NCBI GenBank assembly: GCA_950295325.1
Contig: OX485805.1
Span: 7,936,501 to 8,000,500, forward strand
Origin: Polytrichum commune
Taxonomy: Eukaryota; Streptophyta; Polytrichopsida; Polytrichales; Polytrichaceae
DNA: 64,000 bases
Direction: 5' to 3'
In this document: positions 12,760-25,029 of the stretch, piece after piece
Layout of the letters: every line of letters begins with the position of its first letter
Position numbering within the stretch: the stretch's first letter is position 1
The notes under the pieces: model-generated
Seen by the model: the letters and a program-made list of their open reading frames with translations, nothing else
Database searches by the model: none
What the model was told of the DNA's origin: nothing
Program-made: the position numbers and the translations under genes

Positions 12760-15700
12760 GATTAGGAACGCATGTGGGCACAATCTCCTGCCCAATCCGC
12801 ATCACAAAAATCTCTCAAGACAATACCCTTGCCTCTGAGGCATAATTTGAAGTCCAAAGTGCTCTTCAAATACCTCATGATGTGTTTTACGGCCATCCAA
12901 TGCGGTGGACCTGCCTTCGACATGAATTGGCTCACCGTACTCACCGCAAATGCAATATCGGCCCTCTTGGCCATCATTGCATACATGAGAGATCCTACCC
13001 TAGCTTTGTGTGGAACACCTTTCATTTCCCTTTGTACATTCCAATAAATTTTCATCCAAAAGTATTAACACTTTTGAATTTGCATCGAATGGAATTCCAA
13101 CTGGTTTGCATTTTTTCATGTTGAAAAACTTTTAGACCTCTTTGATGTAGCTCCTTTGGTTCATGATGATGGTACGGGCTTCTCTATTCCTCTTAAATTT
13201 CACTCCTAAACAATAATGTAATTCCCCAAGATCGCTCATCTCAAATTCATTCTCGAGCTCCGATTTGAACCACTTCAATTGGGTTACATTGCTTGTCAAT
13301 ATGATCAAATCATCCACGTAGAGTATTGCCATTAACAAATACTTACATGTTTGTTTGACGTACAGTGAATAATCTGCTTAGCTCTTACAAAAACCCTTGT
13401 TAATGAAAAACGAGTTGATACAGTGGTACCACGCCCTTGGCAATTGCTTGAGCCCGTACAAATATTTCTTAAGTTTGCACATAAGATGTTTCTTCCCCTT
13501 TTATACAAACCCCTCTAGTTGATATAGGTAGATCTCCACCTTCAATATTCTATTATAAAACGTTGTTTTTATGTTCATTTGGTGGATCTCCCAATCTATG
13601 GCCACCTTTATTACAAGAATGCATCTAATGATGATTAACTTGACCATGGGGACAAATGTCTCGTTAAAATTCACTATGGCCATTTAAGAATATCTCTTTG
13701 CTACTAACTGCGTTTTATACCTAATAATTTCACCCTATACATCTCTCTTGGTACGGAACACCCATATGCATCTTACATTCTTGCGATCGTTTTGAAGGTT
13801 GGTTATTTTTCATGTACCGTTGGCCATGAGTGAGTCGTATTCCTCTTACATTGCGGCCTCTCATTTGCTTGCATCTTTGGATCTCAACGCTTTACACAAA
13901 TTCAAATGATCATTTAAAAGTGTCATATTGGCATGTTCTTTGTTGTATTGGGGTAGAATGTGATTCTTCCATCACTTTCCGGACGGACACCGCTCCCTCT
14001 TAGGATGTCTTCCATCATTGCCAAATCATCTCAATAAGGCCGTCATTCTCTGCGGGTATTTCGATTGCTTCTTCATTTTCAACCAAGTGATTTTTCACTT
14101 GTTCCTCGGGTTCCTCATTGTCATTACAAAAAAGATGATTTGGAAGATTCATCCACAACAACCATCATAGGGCTTTCATTTCTTCCACTTGAACACATCT
14201 TCAAATCATTTCCAACACTCGTGCCATCTTCCATAAATATCATGTTTTTATTTTTTTTATTTTTTTTAGTTTGCAAATATATTAGCTTATAGGCCTTAGT
14301 TCCCTTATAATTATCCAAAAACAAACATTTTGTGCCCTTTGCATTGAGCTTACCCTTCTTTTCATCTGGTACCATTATGTTGGCAACGCATCCAAACACA
14401 TGTATGTGTACAATGCAAGGCCTTCTTTCGCTTCATGTTTTTTCACGCTTAATGAAATCCAACACCCTTATTGGACATCGGTTTCATGTGTAAACCGCAT
14501 TAACCACCGCTTCCGCCCAAAATAATTTATCGAGATTTTAAACATGAAACATGTTCTTTGCTATCTCAATGAGGGTGCGATTTGCATGCTCCGCCACTCC
14601 ATTTTGTTGAGACGTATACAAGGTAGATATTTGCTTCTTAATGCCATGATCCTTACAAAATTTGTTGAATATCTTGGAAATTAATTCCTTGCCATTGAGT
14701 GACCGAAACGCCTTGATTTTGTGTTCGAATTGTGTCTCAACAAAATTCTTTAAACTCTTTGAACTTCTCTAAGCACTCGTCTTTGAATTTCAACGCATAC
14801 AATCACATTTTTCTTAAGAAATCATCAATAAGGTATCTCTTACGAAATACCTTGCATTGCTCATAGATGTGGTCCGTATAAGGCTACACACATCGCAATG
14901 TACGATTTCTAAAGGTTTGGTCGTTCGCCTTTCCCCTCAATCGGAAATGCAGCCCTATATTGTTTACCTTCAATACACGATTCACAAAGTAACAAGGATG
15001 AATGACAAGAAATTTTGCCAAGGTTCATGCCACTCACCATGTTTTGGAGCATACGAACATCCTTCATTTTCAAATGGCCAAGGCGGTGGTGCCAAAACTC
15101 GAGCGTACCATCTCCCATTGGAAATTGCACTAAGTTGGCCATATTTGCTTCGTGCATATTTATAAATTTTATTTTATACAAGTCATCTTCCTGTAGCGCA
15201 ATCGCAATGGCTTCACAGCCATAAGATGTTACAATACATTCGTTTAGGTTGAATCGGACCTTCAATCCGTACGACATAAGTTTGCTCACCGAGAGCAAAT
15301 TGGAATGCAATTTGGACACATGGAGCGCATTTTTTATATGAATTCGGTTGATTTTACCTTTCACAATGATGGATCACATTTCAATGGCTTTGTTAACATG
15401 ATTATTATTCAAATATACATTTTGTGGAGCAATTACCTCTTATATATCGAATGCGACCCTGTACGAAGTCATGTATTTGGATGCTCCCTAATCCATGATC
15501 CACTTGCACACGCTCTTGGAATGTGCTTCATTACGCATTACAAATGCGTAGCTGTCATCGTCCTTTGCATTCTTTACAATTTCTCATTCAATGTTTGTTG
15601 CTTTATAGCAAAAACGCGCAATGTGGCCTAGTTTGCCACAATAAAAACACGATTTTGTGTCTTGGCGCGGAAATGAGTTGTCGCCTTTGCTTTGTAGCAA

Positions 15701-17090
15701 TACCATGGGGACATCCTCACCATGAGGCTCCTTGTCGCACACCTCTCCATGAGGAGTGCCCGCAACACCATGGGCACAAGGGGGACCCCAGAATGATACC
15801 CGGGCCTTGTGGCATCATTGGTGAGAGGGCCCAAGTGATCCCAGTGTGGGTGAGGGCCCCGGGCGTTGAGAACACCTCTCACCCACGGAGACTAGGAGTC
15901 ATGAGAATAAGGCCATGAATTATGAATAGATTATGCCGGCCAAATTCTAGAATGCTAAAGAACACCTCAATCGGAGGTGTAAGCTAGGAGATATGGCAAT
16001 TTGAGTGGGGCGTTGTCCCGGGACAGCAGTGACCCGGGATTGTCTAGGTTTAAACAACCTTAACATCTTCAATACTTGCCTGAATGGAGCAAGTGAGGGA
16101 TCCATTGGCATCTACGCAAAGACTAGATGACAATAGAGTAGTTGTTTGATAGCATCAAAAATCATATGTACAAGTTATGGTGGTCTGAAGTTGTTGGGGG
16201 GTCCTAGCCCCAACGGCTAAGGAAAAATGTCTTCTTGGCCCCAACCCTTGTAGAGAGAAAAAAAGATACTTGACGGCGGGGCAGGGGCCCTGCCCAAAGT
16301 CCTAGAGGCTTATATGGGTGAGGCAGCTTAGCCGACCGACCCCCCCGGAGCATACTTGGCAATTTGCTCCGGGTAGTTGTAGTAGTGTTGTTTTGGCAAC
16401 ACAATGATCAACTCAAGAGTGGACTTCCATGGATGGAAGTCCACCTTAGCCATTGGCTACCTACTAAGGGGAGAGTCGTGAATGCATGTGTAGGAGGGTT
16501 TGGTGACCAAGCCATGAGCTTGAAGGTCCGCGGTATTGGGAGCTAACCATGCATGTGCGTGGGATGTGCAGGTTAGCGCTCGTGGCACTTGCTAGAGTTG
16601 GAAGGCGGTCAAGCTAAGTTAAAGAAAATTAGCAAGGGTCGTGACACTCCTTCTCCTTGCACTTTGACATATTGTGCATCAAACACACCATCACCTTGTT
16701 TATTGTAAGTTTCTTCATTAGTGTCGTCTTTAAAGCGGTGATCAAGTATTCAAACGATGCCGGCTAGTTCTCAAGCAAGGTCATAAGAATGTCTTTGTCT
16801 TTTACTGGTACCTCCAAACAAGCAATTGATCCGCGAGTGTCTTCACCTTGTCAACACGGTCCAACAAATCATCGTCCTATTGCATCTTGCATGTGAAAAC
16901 TTTGCAGTGAATAAAGATAATGTTGGACAAATTCTTCATCTCGTGAATGTTGCAAAAAATCTTCTACGTTTCTGCGGGTGTTTTGTAATTTTTTATGTGC
17001 GCAAGTTTGTTGTCTGTCAAGTTGAGAACGATAATGGGCATGGCCTTCTTGATATGTCTTTGGTACTCGGGGCCATTCACGGTTAGGGTA
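12760..17090 (-). mobile_element. Ty1/Copia retrotransposon fossil
   Basis: Copia domains appear in order on the minus strand: gag UBN2-like segment at about 16660-17080, a gag CCHC zinc knuckle at about 15608-15655 (CFYCGKLGHIARFC), the gag-pre-integrase box HHRLGHL at about 15060-15110, an integrase C-terminal region at about 14124-14399, reverse transcriptase at about 13501-13683 (the NETF and WEIHQM boxes), the YVDD box region at about 13132-13338, and RNase H at about 12762-13055 (CDADWAGD). It is an old, inactive copy broken many times. No terminal repeats were identified. A solo LTR has inserted into its gag region. Confidence 0.85.
15733..16646 (-). mobile_element. Solo LTR nested in the Copia fossil
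   Basis: The block starts TGTCGCAC and ends CGTGACA on the plus strand (TGTCACG...GCGACA on the minus strand). It is flanked by perfect 5-bp direct repeats, CTCCT at 15728-15732 and at 16647-16651. Its length is 914 bp. A CATATAAG box on the minus strand near 16310 suggests minus orientation. No internal coding region is present, so it is a solo LTR, more G+C-rich than its surroundings and younger than the Copia element it interrupts. The family (Ty3-type or other) cannot be assigned from the LTR alone. Confidence 0.8.
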
Positions 17091-17633
17091 CTATTTTTGG
17101 CCGTCTAACGGAAAACGGACTTTTTTGGATAACTTCACATGCTTGGTATGCTTAGATTTGTATTGTGAAGCATATTTTGGATCATACCTACATTTCATAC
17201 TCCATATCGAGTACACTGACAAAGTTAATTTAGAAGGAATAGGGTCATCTAAGATATCCTTTTGATTCCTTAAAGGACATTCAGGAGTGTTGTCTTAATT
17301 GTTCACCTTAGGATCAAGGAATGAAAAGGACAACAAGAATCAATCGAAACAATCCCAAATTTTTCCCTCACACTCATCGTTCAAGTGTGTACCAATAGAA
17401 CCAAATATGTATTGAATAGCAATTGCCCAACTTTACATGATGTGGCACCAAACATGTCCAAATATACATATACTCACGGCCACACGTAAAAGGAACGTCT
17501 AGTATTAGAATTGGACAAAAAAAATTATATGAATGGACACATGACACTTTTACCAAGGTACCAAGATACATAATAGGAAATAATTGACCACCAATGCACA
17601 CCTAAATAGCAAAAAAATGCCACTGATGTGGCC

Positions 17634-17653
17634 TAGGGTTTAGGGTTTAGGGT
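17634..17653. repeat. Plant telomere-type repeat tract
   Basis: Nearly three units of TTTAGGG (TAGGGTTTAGGGTTTAGGGT). The tract is short, so it is an interstitial tract or telo-box rather than a telomere. Confidence 0.7.
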
Positions 17654-18150
17654 GATTATTAAATAATAATAAAAATATTTTCTTGATAAAGCTTATGAAC
17701 TATCTACTTGTTTATGTAAAATTTATTGATCAAATAATAATAAATCATGATAAAAACCAAGATTAATGCGACAAAGTCCTTAAGTCCTTTGTCCCGAAAG
17801 TAGTACCCTGATCGTGAATGGCCCCACTCCTTTAACACTTTGGGATCCACATTGAAAGGTAGCATTTCCTCATATCCGTCCACAATGCCAACAACATTTT
17901 GATTTTGAACTTCCCAAAGTTGAAGGTCCCTCCATTGAACTTGTGAATGATTCTAGTGACCTCGCTCTCAGATGATGTTATTGTATGTTCGGATATACTT
18001 TTAAAACACTCAAACGAGTCTTTCTTGGCCTACATTTCAACCCAACCTAAACCAAAAAATAAATTCTTATTCTTAAAGTATGTGTTTATATTTTAATATA
18101 GTGAAAATATACCTATATGCTTTTAAATGGGTCTATTGGTCTCTAAAATA

Positions 18151-18570
18151 TTAGATCTTCTATACCTCAAGTTAGATTTTCTACTCTTCAAGAGAGGCCT
18201 TAAGACACTCAAATCACTCAAAAATGTTTTTTCACCCCAAACGCCTTTCACTCTCAAGTATCTCAAATTAGACCTTTTACACCTCAAGAAAGCTCTTGCA
18301 ACACTCAAATCATATAAATAAAATCTCGTTCACTTCAAATGCCTTACAATCTCAAATCATTCAAATAAGATTTTCTACACCTCAAGAGAGTTTTAAAGAC
18401 ATTCAAATCATTCAAATATGATCTCCTTCACCTCAAATGCACCTTACACTTTCAAATACCTTAAGTTAGATTTTCTACACCTCAAGAGAGTTCTTAAGAC
18501 ACTCAAATCATTCAAATAAGTTATTCTTCAACTCAAATGCGTCTTACACTCTCAACACTCAGGCATCTCA
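18151..18570. repeat. Tandem array, period about 98 bp
   Basis: The landmark TTAGATTTTCTACACCTCAA recurs at about 18172, 18268, 18366 and 18466, giving periods of 96-100 bp and roughly four diverged copies. Units also share CACTCAAATCATTCAAATAA. No coding function is seen. Confidence 0.7.
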
Positions 18571-18830
18571 AGTCATGTGCTATTGGAGCCTAAACACCTT
18601 CAAAGTTGTCAAAAAAACCCTTGAACATTCAAAACACTAAAGTCAATGCTTTGAAGTTCAAACACCTCTCAAATAAGGTTGTCAACACTCAAGTCTCTAA
18701 AGTCATATGCTATTGGAGTCTAAATACCTTCAAAACTCTCAAAGAAACCTTTGAACGCTCAAAACACTAAAGTCAAATGCGTTGAGGTCTAAACACCTCC
18801 AAACCTCTCAGATAAGCCTCTCTTGCATCA
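18571..18830. repeat. Tandem dimer, period about 130 bp
   Basis: Two copies share AGTCAT.TGCTATTGGAG (18571 and 18701), AACACCTTCAAA-type blocks and CAAAACACTAAAGTCAA. The dimer directly follows the 98-bp array and has a related CTCAA-rich composition. Confidence 0.65.
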
Positions 18831-19009
18831 AAACTACATTCAAGCAAAAAAAGAAAAAGAAAAAACCAGACAAACTTACAACAACCAAATGCGCCTTAGA
18901 CACATCCAACACTCCGAAATTCTAAAGCATCAACCTTTCAAAATCCACTCCACAACCTCAAGGCAATAAAATCTCTAGGCACTTCATTTGCATGGTGGGC
19001 CTATAACCT

Positions 19010-19290
19010 ATTGGATATCAATGAATTTAGAGATAAGATTGCACAAGCATATAAACATACACAAAAGCATATGAACAATACTTGGAGTTAGATAATCTCA
19101 TGCTCTCCTTGCTTTGCCTTTTATCTCTTTTATTCTTTTCATTGGTTCATACAAACAATATGGGATAACTTTAATCCCTCTTGCTACGGTTCCCGTGGGT
19201 CGTTTAGGAATTAATCTAACCTTAATTTTTCTCATGCCTCTTCCATTACAATTCTATTGACTACGAGTAATCTAATGCTCTACCTTCTAC
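19010..19290 (+). repeat. Dispersed repeat R4 upstream of the RNase H element
   Basis: Inverted match of 10385-10645, with the same landmarks in reverse complement (GCATATAAACATACACAA, CATACAAACAATATGGGAT). It ends about 15 bp before the first long open frame of the RNase H element, which suggests it is that element's leader or terminal repeat. Confidence 0.6.
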
Positions 19291-19302
19291 AACCAATACA
19301 AC

Positions 19303-21470
19303 ATGACCACAATCCATGAAATCCAAAATCACACCCAAATCTCAATCATAGCCAAGGAAGAGTTCACACAAAAATACAAAGCACTCCCTGAAACAATTAA
19401 AGAAACCCTCCAACAAGCCAACATTATTTTCCCCACACAACATAGAATAGAGACCACCCCCCAAAACCAAAACCAAAACCACACGAACACACCTCAACCC
19501 ACCATTCACCCAATTACCAACAACACAAATGAAGGCCTCATCCACTCAATCACTAATGAAAGAATTAGGGAAAGAAAAGATCAATGGGGAGCCTAAGTTG
19601 TACACCAACAATTTTTGTGCCAATCACACATACTTGACGGACCCGTAGAAAAATGCACTAGTGAACAACACATCCAAAATACGGATAACCTAACCTATAA
19701 ACTTAACCTAGCACTAGCCAACATTTTCCTTAGGGACAAATCCAACAAAGACAAACTCCACCAATACCCCAACAATGTTCACATCCCACAAACCAGAGAT
19801 CCCCACTTTGTCCGCCCTCCAATTAAAACCCCACACCTCATCTTTATTACACAAGAATGTTACCCGAACAAAGACATGCTTGCAACAGACAATACAAGTA
19901 GAACAAGAAGAAGCAAGGATATTGGACCACACTGGAACATACATATCTACAATCCCCCTCGAACAACTCAAATGGCTATGGGAACGTCACATAGAAAACC
20001 AAACCAACTCACTATTGGCCACCTTACAACCTCCCCCACAAGATTTTTCCACTAAAACTGCATGGCTCCTCAATAGGTACGTCACCATACTACCAAGAAA
20101 TATGCCCATAAGCATCCTATCAATTAATCAACACCAAAGCATACACCCAACAATCACAACCCCCCTAATAACCACCTTCCAACTCAACCACTCATACTAC
20201 TCGTCATCCTTCACATGCCCACTTCTACTCAAAGTGTACAACTCACCAAATACTAGAGATATCATCTTTAGCTGACAAGGCTGTGCATTATCCTCAAAAT
20301 GGAACGGCACAGGCTATGCACACCCGACAAATCATCGCACAACAACATAATCCATACATTGGGCTAGAATGGTAGCCAAAGAAAACCCACACAATATCAC
20401 CATCATGACCCTAAACCATAAAGAATGGACCCCCCAACAACTAGACCTAGCAAAACACCAAGATTGTCATACCATAGCCACCATCCTGCCAAACGCCGTT
20501 CAATATCCCTCTGCACTCCAATGGCCCTCCTACTACAACCAATTTGAAACCTCACTCACAACAATCATATGCATACATAGCCAAGATTCCCCACCCACAC
20601 AATACACCTTCGCCCCACAACTCCAACAAATCATTCAAGAAGCTCACAACCTACACATACCCACACATAACCCCACACTTACCATTAAGCCATACAAACT
20701 TAACATATCGGACAAATAGACAATTCCCCAAAACATCTTACCCACTACCCACACCACCTCCAGCACAAATCCACTAGATACAACCTGAGCTCTATACCCC
20801 CCAATGAAAAAAATACAACCCATCCCAAAGCATCTACACGGATGGGGTCCTTAATCCCATCAGACGGTAAAGGAAATGGAAACCTCGCATGATCAAGAGT
20901 ATATAGCCAACTCAACAGCATACAAATAGCAAAAGGATTCCCATGATCTCAAAACATTCTTAGAGCAAAACTATATGCTATTTGGTTAGCACTTGCCAAC
21001 ACACAAGAAGTCAATCATGACATACATATCTTTACAGATAGCCTCAATAGCATCTACTTCATCAACAACCACATAAGACTCTCATCCTCCCAACATAATC
21101 ACCTGGACAAATTGAGTCTGGCATATATAGTTCAACACATAACATGGCTCTTACACAAAATAACAACATAAAAAAATTGGAGCTCACACATGAATAAAGG
21201 GAAATGACATGGCCGACTCACTGGCAAATGACAACACCTCAAAAGGCACCATGACACCCATACTGCGCATACATGTAGCACACACCATATCATATAGATT
21301 AGCTAAACCTCCCTCAAGCACCAACCTAACAAGCACGATAAAGAACCTACAAACATTCATTAAAATAGAACACAATATGCTCACAAAAGAAAGAGCCATA
21401 AAATTCACATATGTACCACAAGAATTCACCATGTAAGGTAGGCAAGAAACTCCATCATGTACCACAAGAA
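19303..21470 (+). mobile_element. Decayed retroelement-like unit with an RNase H domain
   Basis: A C/A-rich strand carries several stacked open frames: 19303-19596, 19615-20055, 19775-20275 and 20369-20719. Near the 3' end an RNase H1-like region is recognisable from about 20830 to 21260, with an IYTDG box, a LYAIWLALANTQE helix, an IFTDSLNSIYF box and GNDMADSLAN. I do not recognise the proteins upstream. No reverse transcriptase core is visible. It is broken in several places. It could be the 3' part of a LINE with an RNase H domain or a more unusual element. Confidence 0.5.
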
Positions 21471-21519
21471 TTCACCATGTAAGGTAGGCAAGAAACTCCA
21501 TCATGTATCACAAGAATTC
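21411..21519. repeat. 46-bp tandem repeat, about 2.4 copies
   Basis: ATGTA(C/T)CACAAGAATTC starts at 21411, 21457 and 21503, an exact 46-bp period. The first two units look identical. It lies at the 3' end of the RNase H element. Confidence 0.85.
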
Positions 21520-21573
21520 TTGAGCAGGGTAGGGCCAACGGACTCAAATTCACATCGGATTGCCAGACGTTGG

Positions 21574-21604
21574 TTTTTCCTTTCTTTTCTTTTCTTTCTT
21601 TTCC
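21574..21604. repeat. Pyrimidine (TTTTC)n tract
   Basis: A short, imperfect run of TTTCC/TTTTC lies between the RNase H element and repeat R2 copy 2. Confidence 0.8.
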
Positions 21605-22200
21605 TAAGAGAAATGAGTTAGCCGGGAAAAGCGTATGTTTTTGGACCCGTTCACTCCATTGGCTCTATTGCGGTCACTTCCAACCGCCACAAACATAAGT
21701 ACTGGGTTGTCGAATCGACTCAAGAATTTGTCTCTCATTTGGCTAGCAAATGTGTACTACAAAGATTTGTCCTTTTAAGGTTTTAAAATCGGAATTGAAT
21801 TGCAAAAGCTATAAAGTCGAAAGTGAGATATTCGATTTCTTGAAGTGAACACATAGGACCATCTCCCAATGGTGCTCAATTTGATCTAAAGCTATAACTT
21901 ACATGTGAGGATCCACATAGTCGAGTCTCATTGTAAACACATATTTTTATAATGTTTGTACTTGGTTACAAGCCATGCTATATAGGTTCACTTGAATATA
22001 AGTGTACGATTACAATGAGTGACCACCTAAGGTCCACATAAGGTATGTGGCCTTGTCATGGCCACTTCCAACCTCACAAACGTTTATGACTATTGGATTG
22101 GATCATTTGGTTAGCACTCATGGATCATAAAGATGTATTGATCAAAAAATTAGGAATGAGTTGTAAAAATAATCAGAGGTCACATTGAAGATTCTCATTT
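21605..22200 (+). repeat. Dispersed repeat R2, copy 2
   Basis: Direct-orientation partner of 687-1282, from CTAAGAGAAATGAGTTAG to GAAGATTCTCATTTT. It is followed at 22200-22400 by an R1-like arm (TTTTGAGCACATAGTCCAAT, TTCTTGGTGTTTGTTC). Copy 1 lacks this arm because the LINE begins there. Confidence 0.7.
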
Positions 22201-22400
22201 TCATAAAGAGATCACATAGGGTCCGGCTCCCATTTGGGTTCATTATTGAACCTATTCATATATTTTGAGCACATAGTCCAATTTCATCGTAGTATGTGCT
22301 TTCTTGGTGTTTGTTCACAACTACATGCCATGTCAAGAATTACTCAAATACACATGTGTTTGATTGAAGAGAGTGTCCGCATACTTTAGACTTCGTGCTG

Positions 22401-24287
22401 CACAGTTTGTCGACAATTGGATCTTTGTTGGTGGAGCACTTCTATGTGGTGTAGGATGTTTGTCAAGTGAATTGTTGATATGCGAGTTGGAATGTGGCCG
22501 TCTTCCCAATTATTCATGTTGAAGAATGTTGCTTGAGAGGGTTTGTTGACCTTGGTATCTTGGAGTTTTAATATATTTAAAGTAAACCCCCAAAAATATG
22601 ATAATGGTCGGGGAACAATGAGATGCTTAAAAAATGCGAGCATTTGAAAGTTCAATGCAATAATAGTAGATGAATCAATCCGACAATGTTGAAAGCCGAC
22701 CACATGCTAATGAGCATCAAAATTGGGATTGAAGATCCACCAAATGCAACAACAAATAAATTAGTTTATGAGTGTGAGGAATATTGTGGAGAAACAAATC
22801 TCTTCATTGTTATTGTCATTGCATTTTGAAACATGAGTGTTTTTGTTATTGCCTCGGTTCGAGGACATGCACCTGAATATCGGGTCCGGTTTAGATGGGA
22901 TGGACCAGGTGGGTTCTATATCTTTGGATACTATAGTAGAGGGCTCTCTATTCTAACGCAAAATAATTATTGCTCCCTAAAATTTTGCCATGTGTCATGC
23001 TCACATTCACTGAAACCCACTTGTACCCCACATGGAAACTACATTATGGCACAGGTAAAGACGAAATAGAGATATCTCTATGGTATACAACATCGAGAAT
23101 TCATGATGACATCTTTGTAGTGATTGATATTGTTTATTTAAAGGCTAAGTATAGACATCTTTCCGAACTTGGTTTAATCTTAGTGTTATAATAAATACAC
23201 AAATTTCTAAATCCAAAGAGAAATTAGAATCTCTTTTGCATACATGCATGGTTCCAAAGAAATATAATTTTTTTAATGGACCAATATCTATAGAAATTTG
23301 GTTTCAACCCCTAAGCATCTAAGAGGCCCAAACTGGACCTCTCCCAAACAAGACCTTGAGCTACAAAGCTTCATTTTTAACTAACCATGTCAAAAGTGAC
23401 CCTATTTAGAATCAACTTATTCTTCACATGCACTATTCGAAATAAGTCAAACACTTTGATCTTATTGAGGCTTCAAGTTAAATACGCAGCTTGCGTGCCC
23501 TTGGATGCAAACACATACATTATATTTCAATCATCAATGTCTAGTACGAGTATGTTCTTACTTTCTCTTGACATCAGATAATGTATATAAGAAGGGTTCA
23601 AACACATAAATATATAAAATATGGTTTATAAACTTGGTGAAGCCTGTTTAAATTGTGTATATGGCCATATATTGAGAACCGATGCCCTTTGAGGGTTAAA
23701 AGGTTGTTAGATTAGAGCCTTTTTAATCCATAACTTTCGAAATTCAACACTCTACATTGAGTGTCACTTGTTGTATATCAATTTCTACAAAATTAGGGTT
23801 TACTTCTTCATGCTTACCTTAGGTTCCTATAGCCACATAACTCCACTCCTAATGAAACAAACAATCTATCTCAAAGTCCGGGGGAGATTTTTGGGCATAA
23901 TCAACCAAAAACTCTAGTGTTTCCAAGTCCAACCGGATAAATGTTGTCATCTTTCATTTTTTCTTTATAAAATTGAGGTATATTCCATAGATTCCTCCAA
24001 AATGATCGGTAACTAGCACTTGGTTCTCCCCGTTCATTGAACCATCTCAAGCATACCTTCAATGTAGTTGGAAAAGAAGGAAAGATAGGATAAGCCTCAT
24101 GCCTTGCTTGGGCCTATGAACCTCGGATTGCCTAAGCCCAATTTCGCTCGAAACTTGTCTTAAAATTATAACTTCCATTTCAGCTTCTGTGGAGGAAGAT
24201 CTAACGGAATTCAGGTTGGTTTTTTTTTTTCAAGGTGTTTAGTTATGAATTCACTAATGTTATGAATTTCAATTGTTAAAGTGCTTC
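22401..24287. other. Intergenic region, no gene seen; contains a fragment of the 39/44-kb arm repeat
   Basis: At about 22976-23066 the strings ATGCTCACATT, CCACATGGAAACTACATT and AAATAGAG occur in the same order as in the distal part of the inverted-repeat arms at 40080-40170 and 44330-44420. The rest is AT-rich, with no recognisable protein. Confidence 0.4.
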
Positions 24288-24290
24288 TAT

Positions 24291-24625
24291 CACTAGTGGA
24301 GAACTATTCAAAAAAGAGCCGCAGTCGTTTTCCCATTGCGGTTCTTTTGATCAACCTGCTCTGCAGTTGCTAAACGACTATAGATTTTTATTTTTATTTT
24401 TTTACTATATTTTTAAATGTTTTTGGGGCGTGCAATCAACTATGGAAAAGATGTTTTCAAGACCTTTCCAACAATATATTACAAGTCCCCAAATTCCCCA
24501 AATTTCAGTTGATAAACCAAAAAATTAAAAAAATGTAGTCATTTAGTGACTGCAAATCAAGGTGGTCAAAAGAACCACAATGGGAAAACGACTGCAATTC
24601 ATTTTTGCGTAGTTTTCTACTAGTG
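24291..24625. mobile_element. Non-autonomous CACTA (En/Spm-type) MITE
   Basis: It begins CACTAGTGGAGAACT and its right end reads CACTAGTAGAAAACT in reverse complement. The TIRs extend about 60 bp and share CGCAGTCGTTTTCCCATTG-like sequence. Perfect 3-bp target duplications TAT flank it at 24288-24290 and 24626-24628, as expected for CACTA elements. Its length is 335 bp and no transposase is present. Confidence 0.85.
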
Positions 24626-24799
24626 TATGTGTGATATTATACCTCATTAGGTGTTAAATTCCACCAAATCAAAACCAAGTGTTTCTTCTCTTGTGAAAAC
24701 ACTTTACACTTCTCAAAGCATGGTCAAGGCCAAAGAAGTTTTCATGTATAGTATGAAGTTTCTTTTCACTATGTTGAATTTATTTTCTTTTAAAAAAAA

Positions 24800-25029
24800 A
24801 CTACACTAAATATGATATTTAGTGGCACTTACTATTCGGAGTTACATATTCCTATATATCTTTTTACTATTAATGTATTTTTTTACCAAGTAAAAAAATG
24901 TTGATGTTCTATATTGTCCAAACAACTGATTTGACATTTTTTTGGTAAAAAATGAGATGTACAATAAACAACTTTAGTGTTGTGTAATTTCAAGTAGTAA
25001 GTGACACTAAATATCATATTTAGTGTAGT
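24800..25029. mobile_element. Small TIR element (MITE)
   Basis: Left end ACTACACTAAATATGATATT. The right end has the same sequence in reverse complement, and the match extends through TAGTG.CACTTACTA, about 35-45 bp in all. It is AT-rich and non-coding, 230 bp. No unambiguous target duplication was found, so the superfamily is open. Confidence 0.7.
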
